Assembly: GCF_000019965.1 (NCBI RefSeq)
Contig: NC_010571.1
Coordinates: 5,775,001-5,839,000 of the forward strand
Length of the DNA stretch: 64,000 bases
Reading direction: 5' to 3'
Source of the DNA: Opitutus terrae PB90-1
GTDB lineage: Bacteria; Verrucomicrobiota; Verrucomicrobiia; Opitutales; Opitutaceae
Shown: in pieces, positions 53,402 to 63,360 of the stretch
Position numbering within the stretch: the stretch's first letter is position 1
Layout of the letters: each line of letters begins with the position of its first letter
Notes under the pieces: model-generated
Told to the model about the DNA's origin: nothing
Databases searched by the model: none
What the model saw: only the letters and a program-made list of their open reading frames with translations
Translations under genes and position numbers: made by a program

Positions 53402-55672
53402 CTAGTCGGCGTCGAAAACTTCGATGAGGACGACGCCCTCGGTCGCAGCGCGCCCGCGTGTCACCACGCTGTAGACCCCGGGCGCGAGCGTCGTCAGCAA
53501 GGTTGCGGAGCGACGGTCATTCGCGTCGAGCGCGCCCGCGCCGAGCGCCCCCGCGATCCGCGGAAGTTCGGCCGGATAAGGACCGTCAGCATTGTTGTCA
53601 TTCGTCGCGACGATCCTGTTTTGCCGCCGCGCATCGTGCAGTTCGATCGTGGGATCGAACAGGACTTCGAACGCGTTGAGCCCGCGCGTGGCCAGCGTCG
53701 GCCCGACAGCACGAATCAACACCTGCTTCGGCCCGCCGGTCACGACGAACCCGCCGATGGTGACGTTGTCGCCCGTGCCGCACCGCGCGCGCGTCGAGAG
53801 GTTTGCCAGCCGGCCGGGCGCGCCCGCCGGATCTGCGTCATAGATTTCCACGAGCACGATGCCGGAGGATTCAGCTTGGCCGCGCACGACGATGCTGTAG
53901 ACGCCGCGCGGCAACGTCAGCAACAGCGCCGACGACGTCGTGTCGTCGCTGCTCAACGCGGCGGCGCCGAGCTCGGCACCCGTGCTCACGATCGCCGCGG
54001 CGTTCGGGTTGGTGGTCCAGTCGTCGTTGCTCGCGACCACTTCACTGCGCGTCGCTTCATGCAGCTCGATCAACGGATCGGCCAGCAACGCGGCCCGCGC
54101 CATTCCCTGCGCCTCGAGGCTGGGCCCAACAGCGCGAATGAGCACCTGCTTCGCTGCGCCCGTGATGACAAACCCTCCGATGGTGACGTTGGCGTCCGTG
54201 CCACACTGCGCGCGCGTCGAGATGTTCGCCAGCCGGCCGGGCGCCGCCGATTGCGACACGCGGACAAGTTCGATGCCGGTGCCCGCAGCGGACAGGTTGC
54301 GCGAATAGCGTTTGGTCGCCGCGCTGTCCCAATGCTCATGAACGCCCAGGCTGGCCAGCGGCACACCGGTGCCGTTCGGATCATACCCGAGCCCCGCCGG
54401 CCAGTTGGCCGAGTCGGCCGCCTGGTGCAGGTAGTCGTCGACCCCGGTCATCTGAACAAACGTGCCGGCCAGCGGAACGCGGTCGGTCGTGAACTCGCTG
54501 CGCAGGAAATCGTAGCCGACCGATTCGATCGCCACCGGATCCAGCGACGCGAAGATCGAGGCCATGTAGGTGTTCGCGAACGGCGGCATCTGCCATCGCA
54601 ACGGCACGCCGAGCTCGTGGTCTGCAGCCCACAACGCATCCATGAGAAACAGCAGGTTCTTCCGACCGAGCGAGGCATGGCCCATGATGTCTACTTGCAC
54701 CCGGTAGAGCCCATAGCCCTCGCGGGTCGCGTTTGGCATCTCGGTCGGCGCGACCAGCCCGTTGTGCAGGTGCGACGCGTCGCCGCGGGTGTGTGAGCCG
54801 AAGTGGTTTTTCGCGAACATCGTCACGCCGGCGCGCTTGTGGCCTTTGAGCATCGTAATGTTGATGAGGTATTCCGCCTCGTCGAACACCGCATAGACCC
54901 GATCTTCGGTCACGGGGTTGTCGCCGGGATAGTTGTTCGCCCAGACGTTCGTCCGCAGAACCGAGCCACGATCGGAGTAATGGAGGGTGGCGGTGGCACT
55001 CGGCGCCGCGGTCTCACGGCCCAGCGCCGTATAGCCGCCGTTATCGAGATAGTGCACGTCCGGAAATTCGCCATGCCACACCGCGTAGAGATGCGGGTAG
55101 ATGTGCTTCATCGGATCGCCGACGTAGATGTCGCGCTGGTCCACACCGACGACGTTCACCAACTGCCGCAGCATCGCCAGCACCGGGCCGACCGACGTTT
55201 CCGAGATGAACATCCGCGGCCGGAGCGTGACGGGATCGAAGTTGCCGTGATACGCGCTCGTGGCGTTGATCTTGATGACCACCTTCTCGCCGCGGACATA
55301 GCTCGCCGCGCCCTTGCCGCGTGTCGCATTGTGAAAGCGGAAGATCGCCGCCCAGGCGGCCGCATCCGTGGACTCGCCGGTGAGCGTCTGCAGCGCGCGC
55401 GAAACCATGCCGTCGACCACCGGCTGCTCGTTGTTCGCCCGCGCATACCACCCCGGGGCGGCATCGGCGACGCAGGCTTGGTTGACCGCGGCGGGTTCGT
55501 GCACCCAGACCACGCGTCCCCGGAAGATCCCCTTCGCGGCACCAATCGGCCGATTCACTTCGGCCGAAGCCGTCGCGAACCGAGGCAGCCCGGCATCATT
55601 CCCGCTCGCCCGTACGGCCGCAACGATCAGGCCCAGCGCGAGCGCGGCGGCTGTGCAGACAGACTGGTTCAT
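53402..55672 (-). CDS. Secreted DUF362-like protein with two C-terminal repeat domains
   Basis: A 756-residue protein with signal peptide from ATG at 55672. Residues ~35-470 resemble DUF362 proteins: KVVIKINATSAYHGNFDPVT, RQLVNVVGVDQRDIYVGDP, AEYLINITMLKGHKRAGVTM, KNHFGS and SLDPVAIESVGYDFLRSE. No ferredoxin-type cysteine cluster is present. Residues ~478-615 and ~618-756 are two copies of a beta-rich domain (NISTRAQCGTDANVTIGGFV / NLSTRARCGTGDNVTIGGFV, then KQVLIRAVGP, ending IDAD-like acidic tails). The same domain is the C-terminus of the esterase at 31544. DNA of the two copies is nearly identical in places, indicating recent duplication. Confidence 0.8.
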   Translation of the reverse strand: MNQSVCTAAALALGLIVAAVRASGNDAGLPRFATASAEVNRPIGAAKGIFRGRVVWVHEPAAVNQACVADAAPGWYARANNEQPVVDGMVSRALQTLTGESTDAAAWAAIFRFHNATRGKGAASYVRGEKVVIKINATSAYHGNFDPVTLRPRMFISETSVGPVLAMLRQLVNVVGVDQRDIYVGDPMKHIYPHLYAVWHGEFPDVHYLDNGGYTALGRETAAPSATATLHYSDRGSVLRTNVWANNYPGDNPVTEDRVYAVFDEAEYLINITMLKGHKRAGVTMFAKNHFGSHTRGDASHLHNGLVAPTEMPNATREGYGLYRVQVDIMGHASLGRKNLLFLMDALWAADHELGVPLRWQMPPFANTYMASIFASLDPVAIESVGYDFLRSEFTTDRVPLAGTFVQMTGVDDYLHQAADSANWPAGLGYDPNGTGVPLASLGVHEHWDSAATKRYSRNLSAAGTGIELVRVSQSAAPGRLANISTRAQCGTDANVTIGGFVITGAAKQVLIRAVGPSLEAQGMARAALLADPLIELHEATRSEVVASNDDWTTNPNAAAIVSTGAELGAAALSSDDTTSSALLLTLPRGVYSIVVRGQAESSGIVLVEIYDADPAGAPGRLANLSTRARCGTGDNVTIGGFVVTGGPKQVLIRAVGPTLATRGLNAFEVLFDPTIELHDARRQNRIVATNDNNADGPYPAELPRIAGALGAGALDANDRRSATLLTTLAPGVYSVVTRGRAATEGVVLIEVFDAD

Positions 55673-55937
55673 GGTCGGGGTAAGCGCCAAGTCATGGCTG
55701 TAGAACACCGCCAAGAGCGACGTCACGTCGTCGCACGGAATTCCGCGAGGATCGCAGCAGCGAGAAACACCCCGCGTGGGCCGTTGGCCGCCCTGCAGGC
55801 CGGATCGGTGACTGGCTAGATCGGATGACGTAGGCCAACCGAAAAAGCCGCCTCAACGAGGTGGCCTCCCATTGCCGGCCGCCGACAAGCGTCAGCCCTG
55901 CCCCAAACAGCACCCGCGTCGTGAGGAGGGAGCCGCC

Positions 55938-56393
55938 CTAGAACTCGACGTGCTCGACGACCGATTCTGATTCGCTGTCCGTGTCGGTAGCACGCCGCGG
56001 CGTCATCGCGAAGAAGGTGTTTCCCGCATCCACCTCGCGGATAGCGTTGGGCACGTTCATCAGCGAGGTGTGCTTGCAGATGAAACCGAGCGCGCCGCAC
56101 GCGATCGCCTGCTCGACACCGGTGTTGTCGTCCTCCGCCGAAATCATCAGCACGTGCGTCTCGAGCAGCATCTGCCTGATTTGGCGCGTCGCCTGCAGCC
56201 CGTCGAGCCGCGGCATGGTGATATCCATCACCACCACGTCCGGCCGGTGAATCAGCGCCTGCTCGACCGCCTCACGCCCGTCGCGGGCTTCGGCGACGAC
56301 CTGGATGTCTTCCTCGAATTCCAGCAGAATACTCAAACCTTCACGGAGCGAATCGTGGTCGTCTGCTATTAACACTCTGATCGGGGCAGGCAT
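55938..56393 (-). CDS. Response regulator, receiver domain only
   Basis: A 151-residue protein beginning MPAPIRVLIADDHDSLREGL with the acidic pocket, phospho-acceptor Asp in RPDVVVMDITMPRLDGLQAT, Ser in LMISAED and Lys in GFICKHTSL, so it is phosphorylatable. It resembles the receiver of NarL-type regulators but stops after ~125 residues with an acidic tail (SESESVVEHVEF) and no helix-turn-helix. No kinase gene is adjacent. It may work by protein contact, or have lost its output domain. Confidence 0.88.
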   Translation of the reverse strand: MPAPIRVLIADDHDSLREGLSILLEFEEDIQVVAEARDGREAVEQALIHRPDVVVMDITMPRLDGLQATRQIRQMLLETHVLMISAEDDNTGVEQAIACGALGFICKHTSLMNVPNAIREVDAGNTFFAMTPRRATDTDSESESVVEHVEF

Positions 56394-56750
56394 GATGGAT
56401 GCGACCCACAGACAGCAAAATTGGCCTTTGGTACGGCAAAAAAGCAAAGTTTGCCCGTCGGGCCCGCCGGCAGCCGGCTGGAGCTATCCCTGTGGCCACC
56501 AGCGCTCAGCAAACAAACGCTTCCGCGACCGACCTCCTGATCGTAGCGGGACCGTGGCGGGCGCGAGGCTGCGGCGGTTAAGCCGGACGCGTCGGCCTCA
56601 TTCGCGCCGGAAATACCACAGACGCGAGGGTTTAACCCGTTGCGCCGGCCCGTACGCGGCAGCTATGAATGGATTCGATCCGGCGGCCACGCTCACGCGG
56701 TCCGGTCATCCTCCCGGTCCCCCGCAGCCGCCCTCCGGCCCGTTTTACCC
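56394..56750. other. Divergent intergenic region upstream of carB
   Basis: About 355 bases between the response-regulator start and carB. It should hold both promoters. The carB frame stays open upstream but those residues match nothing in the family. No clear promoter or attenuator is recognised. Confidence 0.4.
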
Positions 56751-59700
56751 ATGCCTCGACGCGACGACATCAAGAAGGTCCTCATCATCGGCTCCGGCCC
56801 GATCATCATCGGCCAAGCCTGCGAGTTCGACTACTCCGGCACCCAGGCGTGCAAAGCCCTGCGCGCACTCGGTTATCAGATCGTGTTGGTCAACTCCAAC
56901 CCGGCCACGATCATGACCGATCCCGGCACGGCGGACGTCACCTACATCGAGCCGCTGACGGTCCCGTCGCTCACGGAGATCATCGCGAAGGAACGGCCGG
57001 ACGCCTTGCTGCCAAATCTCGGCGGCCAGACTGGACTCAATTTGTCGTCGCAGCTCGCGAAAGCCGGCGTGCTCGCGCGCTTCGGCGTGCGGATCATCGG
57101 CGTCGAGGCCGATGCGATCGAGAAGGGCGAGGACCGGATCATCTTCAAGGAAACCATGAAACGGCTCGGCATCGACATGCCGCGCAGCGCGCCGGCGTTC
57201 TCGGTGGAGGAAGCCGAGAAGGTCGCGACCGAACTCGGCTATCCGGTGGTCATCCGGCCGGCCTACACGCTCGGCGGCACCGGCGGCGGCCACGTTTACA
57301 ATGTCGAGGAGCTCCGCGTCGTGGCCAGCCGCGGACTCGCGGCCAGCATGGTCAACCAGATCCTGGTCGAAGAATCCGTACTCGGCTGGGAGGAACTCGA
57401 GCTTGAGGTGGTCCGCGATGCGAAGAACCACCTGATCACCGTCTGTTTCATCGAGAACGTCGACGCGATGGGCGTGCACACCGGCGACTCCTACTGCGTG
57501 GCGCCGATGCTGACGATCGAGCCGAAGCTCCAGGCACGGCTGCAGGAATACGCCTACCGGATCGTCGAATCCATCGGCGTGATCGGCGGCACGAACGTCC
57601 AGTTCGCGCACGATCCGGAGACCGATCGCATCGTCGTGATCGAGATCAACCCGCGGACCTCGCGCTCCTCCGCCCTCGCCTCGAAGGCCACCGGGTTTCC
57701 CATCGCGCTCGTATCGGCCAAGCTGGCCGGCGGTCTCACGCTCGACGAGATTCCCTACTGGCGCGACGGCACGCTCGAGAAATACATTCCAACCGGTGAC
57801 TACGTGGTGGTGAAGTTCGCGCGGTTCGCTTTCGAGAAATTCCGCGGCGCCCAGGACAAACTCGGCACGCAGATGCGCGCCGTCGGCGAAGTGATGAGCA
57901 TCGGCAAGAACTACAAGGAGGCGTTGCAGAAGGCGATCCGCTCCCTCGAGAACGGTCGTTACGGGCTCGGGTTCGCGAAGGACTTCCACCAGCGCTCGCT
58001 CGACGAATTGATGGCGATGCTCACCGAGCCGAACAGCGAGCGGCAGTGGATCATGTATGAAGCGCTGCGCAAGGGCGCCGACCTCGACGAACTCCACCGG
58101 AAAACCCACATCAAGCGCTGGTTCATCCAGCAGATGAAGGAGCTGGTCGAACTGGAGGAAAAGATCCTCACCTTCTGCGGCCGGATGTTGCCCGACGATC
58201 TGCTCGCCCAAGCCAAGCGCGACGGTTTCGCGGACAAATACCTCGCCAAGCTCCTCGGCCTGCCCGAAGCCGAGATCCGCGCCCGGCGCACCGCGATCGG
58301 GATCGTCGAAGCGTGGGATGCCGTGCCGGTCAGCGGCGTGGAGCAGGCGTCCTATTACTACTCGACCTACAACGGCCCGGATCGCGTGCCGGTGAGCAAT
58401 CGGAAAAAAGTCATGGTGCTCGGCGGCGGCCCGAACCGGATCGGCCAGGGCATCGAGTTCGATTACTGCTGCGTGCACGCCGCGTGGGCGCTGCGCGACG
58501 CCGGTTACGAGACGATCATGGTCAATTGCAACCCGGAGACCGTCTCCACTGACTACGACACCTCTGACAAGCTCTACTTCGAGCCGCTCACGATCGAGGA
58601 CGTGCTCAGCATCTACGCGAAGGAGAAACCGGAAGGCGTCGTGGTGCAGTTCGGCGGCCAGACACCGCTCAACATCGCGAAAGAACTGGAAGCCGCCGGC
58701 GTGAAAGTGCTCGGCACTTCACCCGACACGATCGATCTCGCCGAGGATCGCGACCGCTTCCGGCAGATGATGGAAAAGATGGGCATCCCGATGCCCGAGT
58801 CCGGCATGGCGAGTACGTTCGAGGAAGCCCGCGCGGTGGCCGCACGCATCGGCTACCCGGTCATGGTGCGCCCATCATTCGTCCTCGGCGGACGCGCGAT
58901 GGAGGTCGTGCACGACGAAGCGATGCTCAAGGACTACCTCGCGCGCGCGATCGACGTCAGCCCGGAACGCCCGATCCTGATCGACCGTTTTCTGGAGAAC
59001 GCGACCGAGGCCGAGGCCGATGCGCTGGCCGACGGCACCGACGCGTTCGTGCCCGCGGTCATGGAGCACATCGAGTTTGCCGGGATCCACTCCGGCGATT
59101 CGGCGTGCGCGATCCCACCGGTTTCGCTGCCAAAAAAACACCTCGCCACGATCGAAGCCTACACGCTGCGCATCGGCCGCGAGCTCAAGGTCGCCGGCGT
59201 GATGAACATCCAATACGCAATTTGCCAGGACAAGGTCTACGTCCTCGAGGCGAATCCGCGCGCTTCCCGCACCGTGCCACTCGTCTCCAAGGTCTGCGCC
59301 GTGCCGATGGCGCGGATCGCCACGCAGCTGATGCTCGGCACCAAGTTGAAGGATCTGCACCTGAAGCAACGCGTCATCCCGCACGTCGGCGTGAAAGAGG
59401 TGGTGATGCCATTCAACATGTTCCCGGAGGTGGATCCGGTGCTCGGACCGGAGATGCGCTCCACGGGTGAAGTGCTCGGCCTCGCGCCGACGTTCGGGCT
59501 CGCTTACTTCAAATCGCAGGAAGCCGCCACGCCACCGCTCCCGACGAAAGGAACCGTGTTCATCTCCGTCGTCGACGCCGACAAGGCGGCGATCCTCGGG
59601 GTCGCGTGCAAGTTCCAGGAACTCGGTTTCCGGATCAAGGCCACCGACGGCACGCACACGTTCCTGCAGCAGCACGGGGTGAAGAGCGAACGCAGCTTCA

Positions 59701-59954
59701 AGATCCACGAGATCAAGCGGCCCAACATCGCGGACGAGATCATGAGCGGCGAGATCGCGCTGGTCATCAACACGCCGGTCGGCAAGGCCAGCAAGTTCGA
59801 CGACAGCTACATCCGCAAAGCGGCGATCAAATACAAGGTGCCGTACGTCACGACGGTCGCCGCGGCGCGGGCCGCGGTGGTCGGGATCGCCGAATCCCGC
59901 GCCGGTCGTTCCGAAGTGAAATCGCTGCAGGCCTATCACGCCGCGATTCGGTAG
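56751..59954 (+). CDS. carB: Carbamoyl-phosphate synthase large subunit
   Basis: A 1067-residue enzyme making carbamoyl phosphate for arginine and pyrimidine synthesis. It has two homologous ATP-grasp halves (first: KVLIIGSGPIIIGQACEFDY and GTGGGHVYNVEEL; second, from ~550: KVMVLGGGPNRIGQGIEFDY and RPSFVLGGRAMEVV) and a C-terminal MGS-like allosteric domain (~940-1067, FISVVDADKAAILGVACKF, then TDGTHTFLQQHG). The start MPRRDDIKK is set by family alignment. The glutaminase subunit carA is not adjacent. Carbamoyl phosphate is also the HypF substrate, though the clusters are far apart. Confidence 0.97.
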   Translation: MPRRDDIKKVLIIGSGPIIIGQACEFDYSGTQACKALRALGYQIVLVNSNPATIMTDPGTADVTYIEPLTVPSLTEIIAKERPDALLPNLGGQTGLNLSSQLAKAGVLARFGVRIIGVEADAIEKGEDRIIFKETMKRLGIDMPRSAPAFSVEEAEKVATELGYPVVIRPAYTLGGTGGGHVYNVEELRVVASRGLAASMVNQILVEESVLGWEELELEVVRDAKNHLITVCFIENVDAMGVHTGDSYCVAPMLTIEPKLQARLQEYAYRIVESIGVIGGTNVQFAHDPETDRIVVIEINPRTSRSSALASKATGFPIALVSAKLAGGLTLDEIPYWRDGTLEKYIPTGDYVVVKFARFAFEKFRGAQDKLGTQMRAVGEVMSIGKNYKEALQKAIRSLENGRYGLGFAKDFHQRSLDELMAMLTEPNSERQWIMYEALRKGADLDELHRKTHIKRWFIQQMKELVELEEKILTFCGRMLPDDLLAQAKRDGFADKYLAKLLGLPEAEIRARRTAIGIVEAWDAVPVSGVEQASYYYSTYNGPDRVPVSNRKKVMVLGGGPNRIGQGIEFDYCCVHAAWALRDAGYETIMVNCNPETVSTDYDTSDKLYFEPLTIEDVLSIYAKEKPEGVVVQFGGQTPLNIAKELEAAGVKVLGTSPDTIDLAEDRDRFRQMMEKMGIPMPESGMASTFEEARAVAARIGYPVMVRPSFVLGGRAMEVVHDEAMLKDYLARAIDVSPERPILIDRFLENATEAEADALADGTDAFVPAVMEHIEFAGIHSGDSACAIPPVSLPKKHLATIEAYTLRIGRELKVAGVMNIQYAICQDKVYVLEANPRASRTVPLVSKVCAVPMARIATQLMLGTKLKDLHLKQRVIPHVGVKEVVMPFNMFPEVDPVLGPEMRSTGEVLGLAPTFGLAYFKSQEAATPPLPTKGTVFISVVDADKAAILGVACKFQELGFRIKATDGTHTFLQQHGVKSERSFKIHEIKRPNIADEIMSGEIALVINTPVGKASKFDDSYIRKAAIKYKVPYVTTVAAARAAVVGIAESRAGRSEVKSLQAYHAAIR

Positions 59955-59955
59955 C

Positions 59956-59987
59956 GAGAGGTGGAGCCCGCCGTCCCGGCGGGCTTA
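59956..59987 (+). repeat. Dispersed palindrome copy after carB
   Basis: GAGGTGGAGCCCGCCGTCCCGGCGGGCTT starting about 3 bases after the carB stop; a stem of 7 bp. Best-preserved copy of the GGTGGAGCCCGCC family, possibly acting as a terminator. Confidence 0.7.
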
Positions 59988-60081
59988 GGTCATACGCCCG
60001 TCTCTCCGCTCGCCGACGGAGCGGCACCGTGCATCTTTTCTCACTGCTGGCTCGTCCAAGCCGTGCACCCCGCCGCTTTCG

Positions 60082-62778
60082 ATGCCCCCACTCGCCCGCC
60101 TCGTCGTACTCGCGCTTGTCTGCACATTCGCGCTCGCGCCCGCCTTCGCGCGGCCTGTTCACCTGGCGTTTGATCCGCAAGATGAACCGGTTGGCTTCGC
60201 GGCCCGCGAGCTCGAATCGGCGCTCATCCGCCGGGGTTTTGAACCGCATCGGCTGGACCTGACGGCCAGCCTGCTGCCCAGCGATGCCGACGCAATCGTG
60301 CTGGCCTCCGCCGATTCGCCGCTGGTCCGCGCCGCCGTCGCCGCCCAAGCGATCGCGCCGCCAGGTGACCTGCGCGCAGAAGGCTTCAGCCTCCGGATCG
60401 CGCGGCATGAGCCTCGTCGGACCTGGATCATCGCGCCGGACAGCGCCGGTTTGATGTACGGCGGACTGGAGACGGCCGAACTCATCCGCACGCGCGGGCT
60501 CGAGGCGATCACGGACCGCGACAGCAACCCGCACTTCGCGGAACGCGGCGTAAAGTTCAACCTGCCGCTCGATGCTCGCACGCCCAGCTACACCGACGCG
60601 TCCGATTCGGCGCAGCAGAATATCGCGACGGTTTGGGACCTGGGATTCTGGCACGACTTCATCGACCGCCTCGCCCGCGACCGCTACAATTTGATCTCGC
60701 TCTGGAATCTGCACCCGTTCCCGTCTCTCGTCCGCGTGCCAGAGTATCCCGACGTCGCGCTTGCTGACGTCCAGCGCTCCACGGCGAAGTGGGACGAGTT
60801 TTACTCCACCTGGGCCGTGGGGCTCGATGCGCCGGAGATCCTTGATCACGTCGAAACGCTGAAGCGAATGACGATCGAGGAAAAAATCGCGTTCTGGCGC
60901 GAGGTCATGCGCTACGGCCGGTCGCGCAACGTGAAGTTTTATCTGATCACGTGGAATGTCTTTCTGAACGGCACGGGCGCGGGGGCACGGCCGCCCTCGG
61001 CCGCTCCTGATTCGGGCGTTTCTCCCGCCAGTCGCTACGGCTTCACCACCGCCTTGGACAATGCCGCGACGATCGACTACTTCCGCCGCAGCGTGCGCGA
61101 GCTGCTCCTCACGTATCCGGATCTCGCCGGCATCGGGCTTACCACCGGCGAAAACATGCTCGATGCGACGCCCGCGCAGAAGGAGCAGTGGGCGTTCCGC
61201 ACCTACGGCCAGGGCGTGCTCGATGCACTCGCCGTCCAGCCGGACCGCCGGATCACGTTTATTCACCGGCAGCACGAAGCCGCGGCCCGCGAGATCGCGC
61301 AAACGTTCGCGCCCCTGATCGCGCATCAAGGGGTCGATTTCGTCTACAGCTTCAAATACGCCGAAGCCCACGCGCTCAGCTCGACGCGCCAGAATTTCCA
61401 TGAGCGGTTTCTCGCGGATATCGGTGACCAGCCCGTGCTGTGGACGCTGCGGAACGACGACGCGTACGTGTTCCGCTGGGGCGCCCCGGATTTCGTGCGC
61501 GAGTTCATCCAGAACATGCCGGGCACGCCGACGCGCGGATTCTACTACGGCTCCGATCAATGGATCTGGGGACGCGAGTTTCTCGACGTGAACCGCGCGT
61601 CGGACGCACCGCGACCGCTCGAGATCGAGAAGCATTGGTATCACTGGCTGCTCTGGGGCCGGCTCGGCTACGATCCGGCGCTGCCGAACGAGCGGCTGAT
61701 CGCACTGCTCGCGGAACAGTTTCCCAGCGTCGACGCCGCGAAGCTCTTCGCCGCGTGGCAGGACGCATCGATGATCTATCCATTGACGACGGGATTCCAT
61801 TGGGGCCGGTTCGATTTCCAGTGGTATATCGAAGCCGCGCGGAGCCGGCCCGAGCCCGCGCAAACGCCGACCGGCTTCCACGACATCAACCGGTTCATCT
61901 CGCTGCCGCCCCACCCGACCACCGGCAACGTGTCGATTCCCGACTACGTCGACGCGATTACCCACGGACGGGAAATTGGCGGCATCACGCCCTTGCAGGT
62001 GGCGGATCAACTCAACGCCCACGCCGCGCGCGCTCTCGCTCTCGTCGACGAAATTTCTGCCATCGGCGATTCCACGCTGCAGGTGACGCTCGACGACATC
62101 CGCTCGATGGCGCACCTCGGTGGCTACTATGCGCACAAGATCCGCGCCGCGACCGAGCTCGCGTTATCGCGCGCCAAGCCCACGCCCGATCAGCACGCGA
62201 CGATCGCGCGCGAGCTGAACCAAGCCGCGTTTCACTGGCGCAACTTCGCATCGCTCGCACTGGCGCACTACCGGAATCCGATTTGGATGAACCGCGTCGG
62301 CACCGTCGACTGGCGCGCGCTCTATCGCAGCGTGCTCTACGATCTGACCATCACCGGTTCACCCGTCGCCGTGCCTTCGATGTCCGTAACGCCCGGCGGC
62401 TCGATCCTCGAAGCCGAAGACGCCCGCGTCGATAGCGCTCCCGTGCGCCGCGCCGTCGCCGGATTCACCGGCGTCGGTTACCGTGACTTCGCCGGCTCGC
62501 AAGGCCGCCGCTGGATCGAGTGGACCTACGACGCGCCGACCGCCGGCCACTACCTTCTGGAGTTTCGCTACGCCATGCGCCGCGATGAAATCGAACCTGC
62601 AGCGCTGATTCTGAACGGCGCACCCGCCGGCGCGGTCGTGCTCTGGCCAACCGGCAGTCTCGAGTCGTGGGCGTGGGACCGCGTCATCGTGAACCTGCAC
62701 GCCGGTCCGAACACGATCCGGCTAAATCCGCCGCTCGGTCCGAACATCGATCACCTCAATATTCTTTGCCTAAGGTAG
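60082..62778 (+). CDS. Large secreted glycosidase-like protein with C-terminal carbohydrate-binding module
   Basis: An 898-residue protein with signal peptide (cut near APAFA). Residues ~25-140 look like the GH20/GH67-type N-terminal alpha/beta domain (GFAARELESALIRRGFEPHR; GLMYGGLETAELIR). A barrel-like region follows (~145-560: ERGVKFNLPLDARTPSY, DRYNLISLWNLHPFPSLVRV, IGLTTGENML, FYYGSDQWIWGREFLD), then a helical region. Residues ~770-898 are a CBM6/35-like beta-sandwich (EAEDARVDSAPVRR, GHYLLEFRYAMR, GPNTIRLNPPLGPNIDHLNI). Overall it resembles alpha-glucuronidase-type enzymes, but the catalytic residues cannot be assigned with confidence. Confidence 0.7.
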   Translation: MPPLARLVVLALVCTFALAPAFARPVHLAFDPQDEPVGFAARELESALIRRGFEPHRLDLTASLLPSDADAIVLASADSPLVRAAVAAQAIAPPGDLRAEGFSLRIARHEPRRTWIIAPDSAGLMYGGLETAELIRTRGLEAITDRDSNPHFAERGVKFNLPLDARTPSYTDASDSAQQNIATVWDLGFWHDFIDRLARDRYNLISLWNLHPFPSLVRVPEYPDVALADVQRSTAKWDEFYSTWAVGLDAPEILDHVETLKRMTIEEKIAFWREVMRYGRSRNVKFYLITWNVFLNGTGAGARPPSAAPDSGVSPASRYGFTTALDNAATIDYFRRSVRELLLTYPDLAGIGLTTGENMLDATPAQKEQWAFRTYGQGVLDALAVQPDRRITFIHRQHEAAAREIAQTFAPLIAHQGVDFVYSFKYAEAHALSSTRQNFHERFLADIGDQPVLWTLRNDDAYVFRWGAPDFVREFIQNMPGTPTRGFYYGSDQWIWGREFLDVNRASDAPRPLEIEKHWYHWLLWGRLGYDPALPNERLIALLAEQFPSVDAAKLFAAWQDASMIYPLTTGFHWGRFDFQWYIEAARSRPEPAQTPTGFHDINRFISLPPHPTTGNVSIPDYVDAITHGREIGGITPLQVADQLNAHAARALALVDEISAIGDSTLQVTLDDIRSMAHLGGYYAHKIRAATELALSRAKPTPDQHATIARELNQAAFHWRNFASLALAHYRNPIWMNRVGTVDWRALYRSVLYDLTITGSPVAVPSMSVTPGGSILEAEDARVDSAPVRRAVAGFTGVGYRDFAGSQGRRWIEWTYDAPTAGHYLLEFRYAMRRDEIEPAALILNGAPAGAVVLWPTGSLESWAWDRVIVNLHAGPNTIRLNPPLGPNIDHLNILCLR

Positions 62779-62880
62779 GGCGCGTTGTCCCCAACGCGCC
62801 GCGTGATGCCGCATTCCCCCCTCAACGGCGGGTTAGGGATAACCCGCCCTACCCGTCCGAGCTAAGCGCGTCCCCAACGC
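62779..62880. repeat. Three adjacent palindromes after glycosidase gene
   Basis: GGCGCGTTG / CAACGCGCC (62779-62787 / 62792-62800) begins at the stop codon. GGCGGGTTA / TAACCCGCC (62827-62835 / 62840-62848) is next, then GCGCGT-CCCC-AACGCGC near 62866-62882, a partial copy of the first. They may end the convergent transcripts. Confidence 0.65.
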
Positions 62881-62886
62881 GCCGCG

Positions 62887-63360
62887 TCACTTCGCCGGCT
62901 CCGGCGGATTCTTCGACGACTGCCACGCGAAGAATCGCCATTTCCCATTCTCCTCGCGCCAGACGCCGAGAAAATTCAGATCGAGCGTCATCGGTCCACC
63001 GGCCGTGCGCAGCCCGACCACCACGCGTCCCGGCATCAACACCACGCCTGGGCCGGCAGGCACGAACTCGCGTTCGCGATAGTCGAAGCTCTCGTAGTCC
63101 GATCGCCCCGAAACGATCGATTCGATGAGCGTCGCCTTCGTGTCGATCTTTCCGTTCGAGTGCGCATAGCGGAGGCTGTCCGACAGGATTGCGTCGAGCT
63201 GCGCTCGGTCGCCGGCAACGAACGCCGCCTGCCGCTCCGCGTCCGCTGCCGTGACCGCCGCGATCACCGGGTCCGGCGTCGTGGCGGCGAAGGTGCGCCC
63301 GGCGGAAACCAGCGCGAGCCCGGCAGCGAGGAACGAAAGCAAACGCAGCGTGGTTTTCAT
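62887..63360 (-). CDS. SnoaL-like / DUF4440 secreted protein
   Basis: A 157-residue protein with signal peptide (MKTTLRLLSFLAAGLALVSA) and an NTF2-fold domain: AADAERQAAFVAGDRAQLDA, LRYAHSNGKIDTKATLIESI, and NFLGVWREENGKWRFFAWQS at the end are typical of the DUF4440 group. NTF2-like folds serve as enzymes or binding proteins; no catalytic residues can be named. It is alone and converges on the glycosidase gene. Confidence 0.85.
   Translation of the reverse strand: MKTTLRLLSFLAAGLALVSAGRTFAATTPDPVIAAVTAADAERQAAFVAGDRAQLDAILSDSLRYAHSNGKIDTKATLIESIVSGRSDYESFDYREREFVPAGPGVVLMPGRVVVGLRTAGGPMTLDLNFLGVWREENGKWRFFAWQSSKNPPEPAK

Noticed and set aside
56745-58478. 577-codon minus-strand frame opposite carB
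   Set aside because: Mirror frame of a clear carB gene; His/Asp/Val-rich composition and no recognisable domain.
59848-62136. Very long open frame (762 codons) on the minus strand opposite carB end and the glycosidase gene
   Set aside because: It is antisense to two well-supported genes and composed of Arg/Ala/Val-rich sequence typical of shadow frames in high-GC DNA; no family motif.
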